Assembly (NCBI RefSeq): GCF_034263275.1
Contig: NZ_CP139559.1
Location: 4,464,001 to 4,528,000 of the forward strand
Direction: 5' to 3'
Source of the DNA: Mucilaginibacter sp. cycad4
GTDB taxonomy: Bacteria; Bacteroidota; Bacteroidia; Sphingobacteriales; Sphingobacteriaceae
Length of the DNA: 64,000 nucleotides
Made by a program: the position numbers and the translations under genes. Of this stretch, positions 9,750-18,870 are shown piece after piece (position 1 is the first letter of the stretch; every line of letters begins with the position of its first letter). The notes under the pieces are model-generated. The model ran no database searches. It saw only the letters and a program-made list of their open reading frames with translations, and was not told where the DNA came from.

Positions 9750-11690
9750 ATGAAAAAGATTTCAATTATAACAATGCTGGCAATCTCGGTAGTAGCGGGA
9801 TCGTGCAGAAAAGATAGTTCATTTTTAGATGTGCCGCCTAAACAGGTGCTGCCAACAGATCTGGCGTTTTCAGATCCCGCGCTGGTACTTTCAATCCTTG
9901 GCGATCTTTATGACAGGCAACGCGATTTCTCAAGTCTGGATGGTTATCCCTCAAGAGAATATCCTCAGTCACCAAATGGCGACAGGGAGCCGGGATGGCG
10001 TACATTCGCTGATTTCAGCGAGGCTTTTCCTTCAGAGAATGGAAGTAGTTTCCTCGTACAGCGTACAGGCTGGGGCTACGGTGAATGGGCTATATGGGAT
10101 TATGGTTACATCCGCGACCTGAACCTTTTTATACAACGTGCAACCGCGGCAACCAAACTTACCGATGGCGATAAGGCCCGCTTTATTGCCGAGGCCCGTT
10201 TTTTACGCGCTAACTATTATTTTGAGATGGTTAAGCGTATGGGTGGCGTTCCCTTAATTACCGATCCGTTGGCTTATGATTATTCGGGCAATGTTACCCC
10301 GCTTCAAAGGCCGCGCGCTAAAGAATCGGAAGTATATGATTTTATTATCAGCGAAGCAGAGGCTATTAAATCTATCCTCCCTGCCGATGTTAATCAAAAA
10401 TCAAGGGCAACTAAAGCTGCAGCCTTAGCTATGGAGGCAAGGGCCGCGTTATATGCCGGTTCAATTTCAAAATATGGCGCCACTACACCGCAGGCCTCGC
10501 TGCCGGGCAACGAAGTAGGGATCCCTTCAACCCTGGCTAATGGTTATTATACCAAAGCACTGACCGCCGCCCAGGAAATTATTAACGGTTCCGCAGGCAG
10601 CTACCAGTTATACAAGGTACTTCCTGACCTGAGCGATAACTTCGCCGCTATTTTTCTTGATAAAAGCAGTGTAAACCAGGAAGCTATATTTGTTGAGGAC
10701 TTTAAAGCTAACGGTGGTAAAGTACATGGATTTACCACTAACGATCAGCCATTCTCTATATCTGACGAAGGTTTAGATGCAGGTCGTTTAAATCCATCGT
10801 TAAACCTGGTTGAGGCGTTTGAAAAACTGGATAATACCTATGCGCCTATTGCAACAAAAGATGGTGCAGGCAACCCGATATACTACGCTAACCAGCTTGA
10901 TGCATTTGCAGGCCGGGATGCAAGGCTTGCAGGTACCGTGCTTTTACCAAACGGCTTATTTAAAGGTAAAAGAACGGAGGTTTACGCCGGTTACCAGCTT
11001 GGCGATGGTACGGTGATCAGCAGCGGTGACGCTACCATAACACAGGACGTTCCGGGATTAGGCAAAACACAGGTAGTGGGTAAGGACGGACCGGTTAACG
11101 GCCTGGAATTCCGTACACAAACCGGTTTCTATGTACGTAAATATCTTGATCCAACTGTAGGTTCGGGCCGTCGCGGCCGCGGCAGCGATGTTAACTTTAT
11201 CCGTTACCGTTATGCCGAAGTGTTATTGAACGCCGCGGAAGCTGCCTTTGAACTTGGCCAAACAGGTACCGCGCTTGGTTATATCAACCAGGTTAGGTCA
11301 CGTGCCGGCCTAACCACTCCTTTGGCTTCACTTACTTTTGACAGGATAGTACATGAGCGCAGGGTTGAGCTTGCATTTGAAGGCCACACTTTGTATGATA
11401 TGAAACGCTGGAGACTTGCTACCAAAGTTTGGGATGGTAACCAAATGTCAGTTGCCGACCTGGTTAGCAACATCGGTAGCGCCACCAAGCATAATACACA
11501 GCCTTTTGGTTTATGGCCATACAAATACTACAATCCGGGTAACGCCAATAATGGTAAGTGGATTTTTAAGGAAGTGAAACCAAGTGCAGTAACAGGCGCC
11601 AACAAATTCCAGGTAGGTAACTATTATTCGCAAATTGGTGATGATATTTTATCTGCAAACCCTAAAATTGTAAAGCAACCAAATCAATAG
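9750..11690 (+). CDS. susD: SusD/RagB-like surface glycan-binding lipoprotein
   Basis: 646 aa. The signal ends in VVAGSCRKDSS, a lipobox, so it is anchored at the cell surface. It has the N-terminal SusD-like part (LDVPPKQVLPTDLAF), a TPR-like RFIAEARFLRANYYFEMVKR segment and the C-terminal RagB/SusD signature (RYRYAEVLLNAAEAAFELGQ, HERRVELAFEGHTLYDMKRW). It caps the SusC barrel and captures oligosaccharide. At 646 aa it is on the long side for the family. It lies directly after susC and is surely co-transcribed. Confidence 0.97.
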   Translation: MKKISIITMLAISVVAGSCRKDSSFLDVPPKQVLPTDLAFSDPALVLSILGDLYDRQRDFSSLDGYPSREYPQSPNGDREPGWRTFADFSEAFPSENGSSFLVQRTGWGYGEWAIWDYGYIRDLNLFIQRATAATKLTDGDKARFIAEARFLRANYYFEMVKRMGGVPLITDPLAYDYSGNVTPLQRPRAKESEVYDFIISEAEAIKSILPADVNQKSRATKAAALAMEARAALYAGSISKYGATTPQASLPGNEVGIPSTLANGYYTKALTAAQEIINGSAGSYQLYKVLPDLSDNFAAIFLDKSSVNQEAIFVEDFKANGGKVHGFTTNDQPFSISDEGLDAGRLNPSLNLVEAFEKLDNTYAPIATKDGAGNPIYYANQLDAFAGRDARLAGTVLLPNGLFKGKRTEVYAGYQLGDGTVISSGDATITQDVPGLGKTQVVGKDGPVNGLEFRTQTGFYVRKYLDPTVGSGRRGRGSDVNFIRYRYAEVLLNAAEAAFELGQTGTALGYINQVRSRAGLTTPLASLTFDRIVHERRVELAFEGHTLYDMKRWRLATKVWDGNQMSVADLVSNIGSATKHNTQPFGLWPYKYYNPGNANNGKWIFKEVKPSAVTGANKFQVGNYYSQIGDDILSANPKIVKQPNQ

Positions 11691-11710
11691 GTATTAATAA
11701 ATTAACCATC

Positions 11711-12409
11711 ATGAAAATAAAATTTCATCATATCATATTAGGGCTCTTACTTGCTGCCATGGGTTGCAAGAAAGACAACTATGATGCGCCCGCGTCAAAG
11801 CTCACCGGCCGCCTTACATATAAAGGCGAGGCGATAAATGTTGAATACAACCAGGTCCCTTTTGAACTTTATCAGCCGGGCTTTGGCAAGATAGCACCCA
11901 TCAGGGGTACTTTTCAGCAGGATGGCAGCTATTCGTCGCTGCTGTTCAACGGTAATTACAAATTCACTATTCCCGCAAACCAGGGGCCTTTTATGTGGAA
12001 GGAAGTAAGTGCCGGAAAAAGGGATACAGTGGCGGTTACCATTAGCGGCAGCCAAACTATGGATGTTGAGGTAACGCCTTATTACCTAATTAATAATGCC
12101 AAAATAACTGCCGCCAATAAAGTGGTTACAGCGGTGTTTGATTTGCAAAAAGTTATAACTGATGCCAATGCTAAAGATATAGGTTCGGTGGTGTTATACA
12201 TCAACAAAACCCAGTTTGTATCGGGCAGTGATAATATTGCTGCTACTGAAGTTGCCGGTTCTGCTATAACAAGCATGAACGGTATCAGCATGAATGTAAA
12301 TGTCCCTACTATCACGCCTGCACAAAACTATGTGTTTGCCCGTGTAGGTCTTCGGGTTGCCGGTGTGGAAGATATGATCTTCTCGCCTGTGGTAAAAGTT
12401 ACTTACTAA
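11711..12409 (+). CDS. DUF3823-type lipoprotein of the SusCD locus
   Basis: 232 aa. A short signal ending in LLAAMGCKKDNYD is a lipobox. The beta-rich body (LTGRLTYKGEAINV, ELYQPGFG, GTFQQDGSYSSLLFNGNYKF) matches the DUF3823 family that commonly follows susD in Sphingobacteriales loci; two immunoglobulin-like beta domains are likely. The role is not established; a surface glycan-binding protein is the usual inference. It starts 20 bases after susD and is followed by a terminator-like hairpin. Confidence 0.75.
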   Translation: MKIKFHHIILGLLLAAMGCKKDNYDAPASKLTGRLTYKGEAINVEYNQVPFELYQPGFGKIAPIRGTFQQDGSYSSLLFNGNYKFTIPANQGPFMWKEVSAGKRDTVAVTISGSQTMDVEVTPYYLINNAKITAANKVVTAVFDLQKVITDANAKDIGSVVLYINKTQFVSGSDNIAATEVAGSAITSMNGISMNVNVPTITPAQNYVFARVGLRVAGVEDMIFSPVVKVTY

Positions 12410-12421
12410 GCTTTATAATCA

Positions 12422-12449
12422 GGCCCCGCTGTATAGTGGGGCCTTTTTT
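12422..12449 (+). terminator. Intrinsic terminator/attenuator after the susCD-DUF3823 genes
   Basis: GGCCCCGC and GTGGGGCC pair around the loop TGTATA and are followed by six T. It sits 50 bases before the GH2 gene on the same strand, so it probably limits read-through from the binding/import genes into the enzyme genes. Confidence 0.85.
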
Positions 12450-12499
12450 ATCCCCCTGCATAATTAAAATTAATATAATACTCATCCCCATTTTAACTG

Positions 12500-14341
12500 A
12501 TGAAGAAACTATCGCTTTGCCTGTCTCTTTTTATTACTACCTATCTATCTGCCAATGCACAGCAAGGCGAATGGCATTTGATAAAAGACAGGATCACTAC
12601 CCCATGGGCCGAAAAGGTTGACCCTAAGGCACCGCTACCCGAATACCCGCGTCCGCAATTGGTACGCAGCAACTGGCAAAACCTGAACGGTTTATGGAAC
12701 TATGCCATAGTGCCTAAAGCAACTACAGGGCCTGCCAAATATGAAGGAAAGATATTAGTGCCTTTCTCGGTTGAATCTGCGCTTTCGGGTGTTGGAAAAA
12801 CGGTTGGTAAAGATAGTATGTTGTGGTATAAAACAACCATCAGCTTAAATAAAACATTAAAAGGTAAAGATGTGCTGCTGCATTTTGGCGCGGTTGACTG
12901 GCGTACCGAAGTATTTGTAAACGGCAAAAGTGCCGGCATTCACGAAGGCGGCTTCGATCCGTTTACCTTTAATATTACCCCTTATTTAAAAGGCGGTTCA
13001 AAACAGGAAATTACTGTAAGCGTATGGGACCCGACAGATGATGGGCCGCAGCCGCGTGGTAAACAGGTAAAAAAGCCCGAAGGGATCTGGTATACTCCGG
13101 TTACCGGTATCTGGCAAACTGTTTGGCTTGAAGGCGTAGCTAAAACGCACATCGAAGCCACCAAACAAACCCCCAACATTGACGATCACACACTCTCGGT
13201 TTCGGCCGAAGTTAACAATAGCCAGCCGGGCGATAAGCTGAAGGTCAGCGCCTGGAATGGCAAAACCCTGGTATCCGAAAAAACAATTGATGCAGGCGAA
13301 ATTGCCGTGCTTGATATTAAAGACCAGCATTTATGGTCAACTACCGATCCTTTCTTATACGATTTGAAAGTTGCTGTTATCCGCAATAATAAAGCCGTTG
13401 ATGAGGTAGGCAGCTATTTTGCCATGCGCAAGATTTCGCTTGGCCCTGATGCAAACGGTATTCAGCGCATGTTGCTGAACAACAAATTTGTGTTTCAATA
13501 CGGCCCGCTTGATCAGGGCTGGTGGCCTGATGGCTTATACACCCCGCCTACTTACGAGGCCATGAACTTTGATATTGATAAGTTAAAGGCGATGGGCTTT
13601 AACATGATCCGTAAGCATATCAAAGTTGAGCCTGCCCGTTATTATACCTACTGTGATAAAACAGGGATGCTTTTATGGCAGGACATGCCAAGTGGCGATT
13701 TAGGCAACCATTGGGAAAACCGCCCCGGCGTGCTTGACCGCGCGACCGATCAGCAGCGTACACCCGAGTCTGAAGGTTATTACCGTAAAGAATGGAACGC
13801 CCTCATGAACTCATTATACAACTACCCATGCATTGTGGTATGGACTCCGTTTAACGAGGCCTGGGGCCAGTTTAAAACTGTAGAGATCACTGAGTGGACA
13901 ATGAAAAAAGATCCTTCCCGCCTGGTGAACAGCGCCAGCGGAGGTAATTTTTATGACACAGGGAACATTGTCGATCTCCACAATTATCCGCACCCGGCTA
14001 TGCCGCGCCCGGAGATCTTTGGTAAAACAAAGGCTGTGGTTTTAGGCGAGTTTGGCGGTTTGGGCTGGCCGGTTGACGGGCATACCTGGCAGGCCAACAA
14101 AAACTGGGGTTACCAAAACTTCAAAAACGGCGATGACCTGTTTAAAAGATATTCAACCTTTACCGACAGGCTGGAAGAGCTGATCAAAGCAGGCCTTTCG
14201 GCTGCAGTATATACCCAAACAACAGATGTGGAAGGCGAGGTGAATGGTTTCATGACCTACGACCGCAAGGTGATTAAAATGCCTGTTGAATTGTTACAAA
14301 AAGCCAACAGCAAACTGTACGATCCGGCCCTGGTGAAATAA
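12500..14341 (+). CDS. Glycoside hydrolase family 2 enzyme, secreted
   Basis: 613 aa with signal peptide (LCLSLFITTYLSANA). It has an N-terminal jelly-roll sugar-binding domain (YPRPQLVRSNWQNLNGLWNY), an Ig-like middle domain and a TIM barrel. The predicted acid/base is Glu453 in PFNEAWGQ and the nucleophile Glu517 in VLGEFGG. GH2 enzymes are retaining exo-beta-glycosidases. The setting suggests removal of a terminal beta-linked sugar such as galactose or an arabinopyranosyl-type residue from the arabinose-rich polymer; the exact specificity cannot be read. It is the first enzyme gene of the plus-strand block and lies 11 bases before the GH127 gene. Confidence 0.88.
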   Translation: MKKLSLCLSLFITTYLSANAQQGEWHLIKDRITTPWAEKVDPKAPLPEYPRPQLVRSNWQNLNGLWNYAIVPKATTGPAKYEGKILVPFSVESALSGVGKTVGKDSMLWYKTTISLNKTLKGKDVLLHFGAVDWRTEVFVNGKSAGIHEGGFDPFTFNITPYLKGGSKQEITVSVWDPTDDGPQPRGKQVKKPEGIWYTPVTGIWQTVWLEGVAKTHIEATKQTPNIDDHTLSVSAEVNNSQPGDKLKVSAWNGKTLVSEKTIDAGEIAVLDIKDQHLWSTTDPFLYDLKVAVIRNNKAVDEVGSYFAMRKISLGPDANGIQRMLLNNKFVFQYGPLDQGWWPDGLYTPPTYEAMNFDIDKLKAMGFNMIRKHIKVEPARYYTYCDKTGMLLWQDMPSGDLGNHWENRPGVLDRATDQQRTPESEGYYRKEWNALMNSLYNYPCIVVWTPFNEAWGQFKTVEITEWTMKKDPSRLVNSASGGNFYDTGNIVDLHNYPHPAMPRPEIFGKTKAVVLGEFGGLGWPVDGHTWQANKNWGYQNFKNGDDLFKRYSTFTDRLEELIKAGLSAAVYTQTTDVEGEVNGFMTYDRKVIKMPVELLQKANSKLYDPALVK

Positions 14342-14352
14342 TATCTTTACGT

Positions 14353-16425
14353 ATGACTATAAAAAATAGTATAAAACTGATGCGCAGGGAGGTTTGTCTT
14401 TCCGTGGCGATGATATGTGCGGGCTTTGCAACAGCAGGTGCCCAGGGGTTGAAAGCAACAACGGTTACTACAGTTGATAACAAAAGTCCGAACGCTTTCT
14501 ATATAAATAACCGTGCCCCGTTGCAGAGACAACATTTTACCAAATTGCCTACCGGTAGTATTGAAGCCGGCGGCTGGTTGAAAAAAATGATGGAACTGCA
14601 AAGGGATGGCCTTACTGGCAATCTGGGTGAGATCAGCGTATGGCTTTCAAAAACCAATAATGCCTGGCTCAACAAAGAAGGTAAAGGCGAGTATGGCTGG
14701 GAAGAGCTGCCTTACTGGTTAAAAGGCTATGCCGATATAGCCTATATGCTGAAGGATAAAAAGATGATGGCCGAAACCAAATTCTGGATCGACGCCGTGC
14801 TGAATAACCAGCGCGATAATGGCGACTTCGGCCCGGCGGTTGAGCGTAACGGTAATCGCGATTTGTGGACTAATATGCCGATGCTGTGGTGCCTGCAATC
14901 ATATTATGAATATACTAAAGATCCGCGGGTGATCCCTTTCATGACCAAATACTTTAAATACGAGCTATCGGTACCCGACAGTAAGTTTTTAAAGGATTAC
15001 TGGGAAAACAGCCGCGGCGGCGATAATATGCTGAGTGTTTACTGGCTGTATAATCGCACCGGCGATAAGTTTTTGCTTGACCTGGCTACCAAACTTGATA
15101 AAAACACCGCCGACTGGCGCCAGGCCAATAACCTGCCCAATTGGCATAATGTTAACGTAGCCCAGTGTTTCCGTGAGCCTGCAACTTATTACCTGCAAAG
15201 CCATGATCCAAAAGATCTCGACGCTACTTACAATGATTTTAAACTGATCCGTAATATTTATGGACAGGTACCAGGTGGCATGTTTGGTGCCGATGAGAAC
15301 GCCCGTAAAGGTTATGACGATCCGCGCCAGGCGGTAGAAACCTGTGGTTTGGTTGAGCAAATGACATCCGACCAGATGCTGCTGGGCAATACCGGCGACC
15401 GTTTCTGGGCCGAAAACTGTGAGGACGTTGCTTTCAACACCTTCCCTGCTGCCTTTATGCCCGATTATCGTGCTTTGCGCTATCTAACCGCTCCTAACAT
15501 GGTGGTTAGCGATGGAAAAAATCACCATCCCGGTATAGCCAATGAAGGCCCGTTTTTAATGATGAACCCTTTTGGCAGCCGTTGCTGTCAGCATAACCAC
15601 GCTGCCGGCTGGGTTTATTATGCCGAAAACAGCTGGATGGCCACTCCCGATAATGGTATAGCAGCCTTGCTTTATACCGAAGGAAAAGTTAATGCAAAAG
15701 TTGGTAATGGTACCGCGGTAAGCATTGCCGAAACAAGTCATTACCCATTCCAGGATCAGATCAGCTTTACGGTTAATACGCCAAAAGCAGTTGATTTCCC
15801 ACTTTACCTGCGCATACCGGAATGGTGTAAGCGCGCATCGGTAAAAGTAAACGGTGTAGCTGTGGATGTGAATACTTCGACCGGAGATTATATTCGTTTG
15901 GCTAAAAGCTGGAAAAACGGCGATAAGGTAACGCTTCAGTTGCCAATGCAATTGAAAGTACAGGAGTGGGCGAAAAACAAGAACAGCGTAAGTGTGAGTT
16001 ACGGTCCGCTTACTTATTCGCTAAAAATTGAGGAGCAGTATACTAAAGGAGATAATACCAAAGATGCCCAGGGCGATTCCCATTGGCAGCCCGGTGCCGA
16101 TCCTCAAAAATGGCCATCTTACAATATCTACGCGGCATCACCATGGAATTATGGCTTGCTGATAGATGAACAACATCCTGAAAAATCAATAACGGTCGTT
16201 CATCGTGCGTGGCCAAAGGATAACAATCCGTTCACCAATGCCAATGCGCCTATTGAATTGAAAGCCAAAGGAAAACAGTTGCCCGGCTGGAAGATAGATG
16301 AAACAGGTTTGTGTGGCGTGCTACCACAAAGTCCCGTTAAGACAGAAGAACCCACCAAACAACTTACACTGGTACCTATGGGTGGCGCAAGGTTAAGGAT
16401 TTCAGCTTTCCCGGTTACCGAATAA
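14353..16425 (+). CDS. Beta-L-arabinofuranosidase, GH127/GH146-like (DUF1680)
   Basis: 690 aa, with signal peptide (hydrophobic VAMICAGFATAGA). The (alpha/alpha)6-barrel DUF1680 family is recognised by Glu329 and Cys331 in AVETCGLVEQM and the Cys411-Cys412 pair in SRCCQHN. These correspond to the zinc-binding and catalytic Glu/Cys set described for HypBA1 of Bifidobacterium, where a cysteine is the nucleophile. The family releases beta-L-arabinofuranose; some GH127 members act on other sugars. The stop codon overlaps the next start (TAATG), showing translational coupling with the downstream GH43-like gene. Confidence 0.9.
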   Translation: MTIKNSIKLMRREVCLSVAMICAGFATAGAQGLKATTVTTVDNKSPNAFYINNRAPLQRQHFTKLPTGSIEAGGWLKKMMELQRDGLTGNLGEISVWLSKTNNAWLNKEGKGEYGWEELPYWLKGYADIAYMLKDKKMMAETKFWIDAVLNNQRDNGDFGPAVERNGNRDLWTNMPMLWCLQSYYEYTKDPRVIPFMTKYFKYELSVPDSKFLKDYWENSRGGDNMLSVYWLYNRTGDKFLLDLATKLDKNTADWRQANNLPNWHNVNVAQCFREPATYYLQSHDPKDLDATYNDFKLIRNIYGQVPGGMFGADENARKGYDDPRQAVETCGLVEQMTSDQMLLGNTGDRFWAENCEDVAFNTFPAAFMPDYRALRYLTAPNMVVSDGKNHHPGIANEGPFLMMNPFGSRCCQHNHAAGWVYYAENSWMATPDNGIAALLYTEGKVNAKVGNGTAVSIAETSHYPFQDQISFTVNTPKAVDFPLYLRIPEWCKRASVKVNGVAVDVNTSTGDYIRLAKSWKNGDKVTLQLPMQLKVQEWAKNKNSVSVSYGPLTYSLKIEEQYTKGDNTKDAQGDSHWQPGADPQKWPSYNIYAASPWNYGLLIDEQHPEKSITVVHRAWPKDNNPFTNANAPIELKAKGKQLPGWKIDETGLCGVLPQSPVKTEEPTKQLTLVPMGGARLRISAFPVTE

Positions 16426-17465
16426 TGATGAACACACCAATGATAAAAGGAATTGTATGCGGTTTGCTGATGATGGCTGGTTTAACTGCTGTGGCACAGG
16501 ATGCCCCGGTTAAAAACCAGCCGCCATCGCCGCTATACCGCGACCCTATTTATGATGGTGCTGCCGACCCTGTATTGGTTTATAATAAAGCCGAAAAGGA
16601 ATGGACAATGTTATATACCCAGCGCCGGGCCAATGTACAATCGCCGGGAGTGGCCTTTTGTTATGGTACCGCCATAGGTATTGCTACCTCGAAAGATCAT
16701 GGGCATACCTGGGTATATCGTGGGGCGCTAAACCTTGAGCATGAGCGAGGAAAAAACACCTTTTGGGCTCCCGATGTGGTTTTTGACAAAGGCGTATACC
16801 ACATGTTTGTTGTATATATCCCCGGAGTGTACAGCCAGTGGGGCGGCGATTCGCACCTGGTGCATTATACCAGTAAAAACCTGTGGGACTGGAAATATGA
16901 AGGTCCGTTGAATTTGCCCGATCATAATATCATCGACCCAACACTCATGAAACTGCCCGATGGCAAATGGCACATGTGGTATAAGGATCAAAAACTGGGC
17001 AGCATCACCATGACAGCCGAAAGCACTGATCTCGTAAACTGGAAAGTAGCTGATAAGCCTGCCATTGAAGGCCGGGCACACGAAGGCCCAAAGATCTTTT
17101 GGTTTAAAGATTATTACTGGATGATCACCGATGAATGGCAGGGGCAACGGGTTTATCGCTCAAAAGACGCTAAAACCTGGGAACACCAGGGCCTGGTGCT
17201 GGATAAACCCGGTCACCGGCCGGAGGATACACCAACGGGTGCACACGCCGATGTAGTAGTAAGTGAGGGCCATGCCTATATCGTTTACTTTACCCACCCC
17301 GGTCGTAAAAAGCATTTTGAAGATGGTGGCCTTGATGCCGATGGCGCTTACAGCTATTCGACCAAGCGTACTTCTATCCATGCCGCCGAACTGGAGTTTA
17401 ACGGGGAAACCCTGGTTTGCGACAGGGATAAGCCATTTAGTTTCTGGCTGGCCGACGTAAAATAA
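16425..17465 (+). CDS. GH43-like five-bladed beta-propeller glycosidase
   Basis: 346 aa with signal peptide (VCGLLMMAGLTAVAQ). Propeller repeats are visible (WTMLYTQRR, NTFWAPDVVFDKGVYHMFVVY, KWHMWYKD). The expected inverting catalytic triad of the GH43/GH-F fold can be placed at Asp48 (DGAADPVL), Asp171 (NIIDPTLM) and Glu220 (AHEGPKIF). Similarity to classical GH43 is modest, so a related propeller family is possible. Given the neighbours, an alpha-L-arabinofuranosidase-type role is the best inference. The start overlaps the GH127 stop by one base; a second ATG follows at once. Confidence 0.75.
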   Translation: MMNTPMIKGIVCGLLMMAGLTAVAQDAPVKNQPPSPLYRDPIYDGAADPVLVYNKAEKEWTMLYTQRRANVQSPGVAFCYGTAIGIATSKDHGHTWVYRGALNLEHERGKNTFWAPDVVFDKGVYHMFVVYIPGVYSQWGGDSHLVHYTSKNLWDWKYEGPLNLPDHNIIDPTLMKLPDGKWHMWYKDQKLGSITMTAESTDLVNWKVADKPAIEGRAHEGPKIFWFKDYYWMITDEWQGQRVYRSKDAKTWEHQGLVLDKPGHRPEDTPTGAHADVVVSEGHAYIVYFTHPGRKKHFEDGGLDADGAYSYSTKRTSIHAAELEFNGETLVCDRDKPFSFWLADVK

Positions 17466-17493
17466 AATATCGACAGAAATAAAAAGAATATAA

Positions 17494-18636
17494 TTGGTTA
17501 TGCGGCAGGTATTCATTTGGTTAATGGGTGTGTTTGCCCCGGTGATGGGCCTGGGGCAGCACAATGCCGTTATGAATAAAACCATTGTTTGGGATCAGGC
17601 TACGTTAACCCGTATAAGCGAAAAAGATGGTAATTATGCACGCATGATCCAGCTCAGGGATGGCAGCCTGCTTTGCGTTTATCAAAGTAAGGCCGGTATT
17701 ATATGTACCAAAAGTAATGACGCCGGAAAAACATGGTTGAAGCCGGAGGTTGTTACCGCCTCATATAAGGGCATGGAAATGGCTGTGCCGGAAGTATTGG
17801 AGCTTAAGGATCGTTCAATCCTGTTATCGTACAACCCAAGGCCATATAAAATTAACGGCAGTTGGGATACCACCAAACACTTTGCCATCTGTACCAAAAA
17901 AAGCTACGATGAAGGCAAAACATGGACGGATGAACGCCTGATCTATGAAGCCCGTTATAACTTTGACGATGGCTGCTGGGAACCATCGCAAATTCAGCTG
18001 CCTTCGGGCGAAATCCAGCTGTTCTTTTCAAATGAGGGCGTTTATACTAAATCAAACGAACAGAATATTTCTATATTCCGATCAAAGGATAATGGCCTAA
18101 GCTGGACAAAGGAACCTGAAATAGCATCCTTTAGGCCCGGCCACCGGGATGGTATGCCGGTCCCCCTCCTTTTGAAAGGAAAAAAAGAGATCGCGTTTTC
18201 GATAGAGGATAACGCAGGCGCGAGTTTTAAGCCATCAATTATCAGGAATAATATCAACCAAAACTGGCAAAAAACAGTGGGTGCCGATGATGCTGAACGT
18301 ACCTATGCACTCACTCCTAAATTGCCCGATACTGTTTACGCAGGGGCGCCCTATTTAAGGCAACTGCACAGCGGCGAAACCATATTATCGTACCAAAGCA
18401 CCCAAAACCGTAACCATAACTGGGAGCAGTCATGTATGCAGGTATCGATAGGTAACAATGATGCCAAGGATTTTGTAGGCGTGCCAACACCATTTAATAT
18501 ACCGCTTAACAAACAGGGGCTTTGGAATGCCTTGTGCGTGCTTAGCGACGATACGATAATTGCGCTTACTTCAACAAACGCGTTTGGGGATAGGACGGAG
18601 GTTTGGATGATAAAAGGGAGGCTGGTGAAGAAGTAA
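17494..18636 (+). CDS. Sialidase-fold exo-glycosidase, GH93-like (candidate exo-arabinanase)
   Basis: 380 aa, signal-bearing N-terminus. BNR/Asp-box-like repeats are visible (SNDAGKTWLKP, SYDEGKTWTDE, SKDNGLSWTKE), typical of six-bladed sialidase-fold propellers. There is no sialic-acid gene nearby. The set GCWEPSQIQLPSGEIQLFFS and the arabinan context fit GH93 exo-alpha-1,5-L-arabinanases, which release arabinobiose. The family call is tentative; a general BNR-repeat hydrolase is the fallback. It lies 28 bases after the GH43-like gene. Confidence 0.65.
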   Translation: MVMRQVFIWLMGVFAPVMGLGQHNAVMNKTIVWDQATLTRISEKDGNYARMIQLRDGSLLCVYQSKAGIICTKSNDAGKTWLKPEVVTASYKGMEMAVPEVLELKDRSILLSYNPRPYKINGSWDTTKHFAICTKKSYDEGKTWTDERLIYEARYNFDDGCWEPSQIQLPSGEIQLFFSNEGVYTKSNEQNISIFRSKDNGLSWTKEPEIASFRPGHRDGMPVPLLLKGKKEIAFSIEDNAGASFKPSIIRNNINQNWQKTVGADDAERTYALTPKLPDTVYAGAPYLRQLHSGETILSYQSTQNRNHNWEQSCMQVSIGNNDAKDFVGVPTPFNIPLNKQGLWNALCVLSDDTIIALTSTNAFGDRTEVWMIKGRLVKK

Positions 18637-18649
18637 ATAAACAAATCCT

Positions 18650-18767
18650 CGCCGCCGCTCGGCTCCAGCCGAGTGGCAGTTATTAAGCGGCCTCTGGCCG
18701 CCGAAGTTGGAGGAGAAGGCCGGAGGCCTTGGGATAATTGCCACTCGGCTGGAGCCGAGCGGCAGCG
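18650..18767. repeat. Palindromic repeat F1, copy A
   Basis: Inverted arms begin GCCGCCGCTCGGCTCCAGCC and end in the complementary CTCGGCTGGAGCCGAGCGGC. Each arm carries its own small hairpin (CTCGGCTSSAGCCGAG), and an inner pair GGCCTCTGGCC/GGCCGGAGGCC sits near the middle. Related copies lie at 23221, at the ends of the IS-bearing palindrome (39361, 40855) and at 49398. Confidence 0.85.
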
Positions 18768-18778
18768 TGTGATTAGCA

Positions 18779-18798
18779 GGTAAGCGTCGACGCTTACC
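18779..18798. repeat. 20-bp perfect palindrome (F7 type)
   Basis: GGTAAGCGTCGACGCTTACC is a perfect dyad directly after the F1 copy and before the next gene. Related AGCGTC-type hairpins cluster at 41934-42052. Confidence 0.75.
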
Positions 18799-18870
18799 CA
18801 AATGTAGTTCAAGCCTGGATGCCTGAACGCTCATGAATAAAACAGGAATAAAACTATTAAATACAGATAA

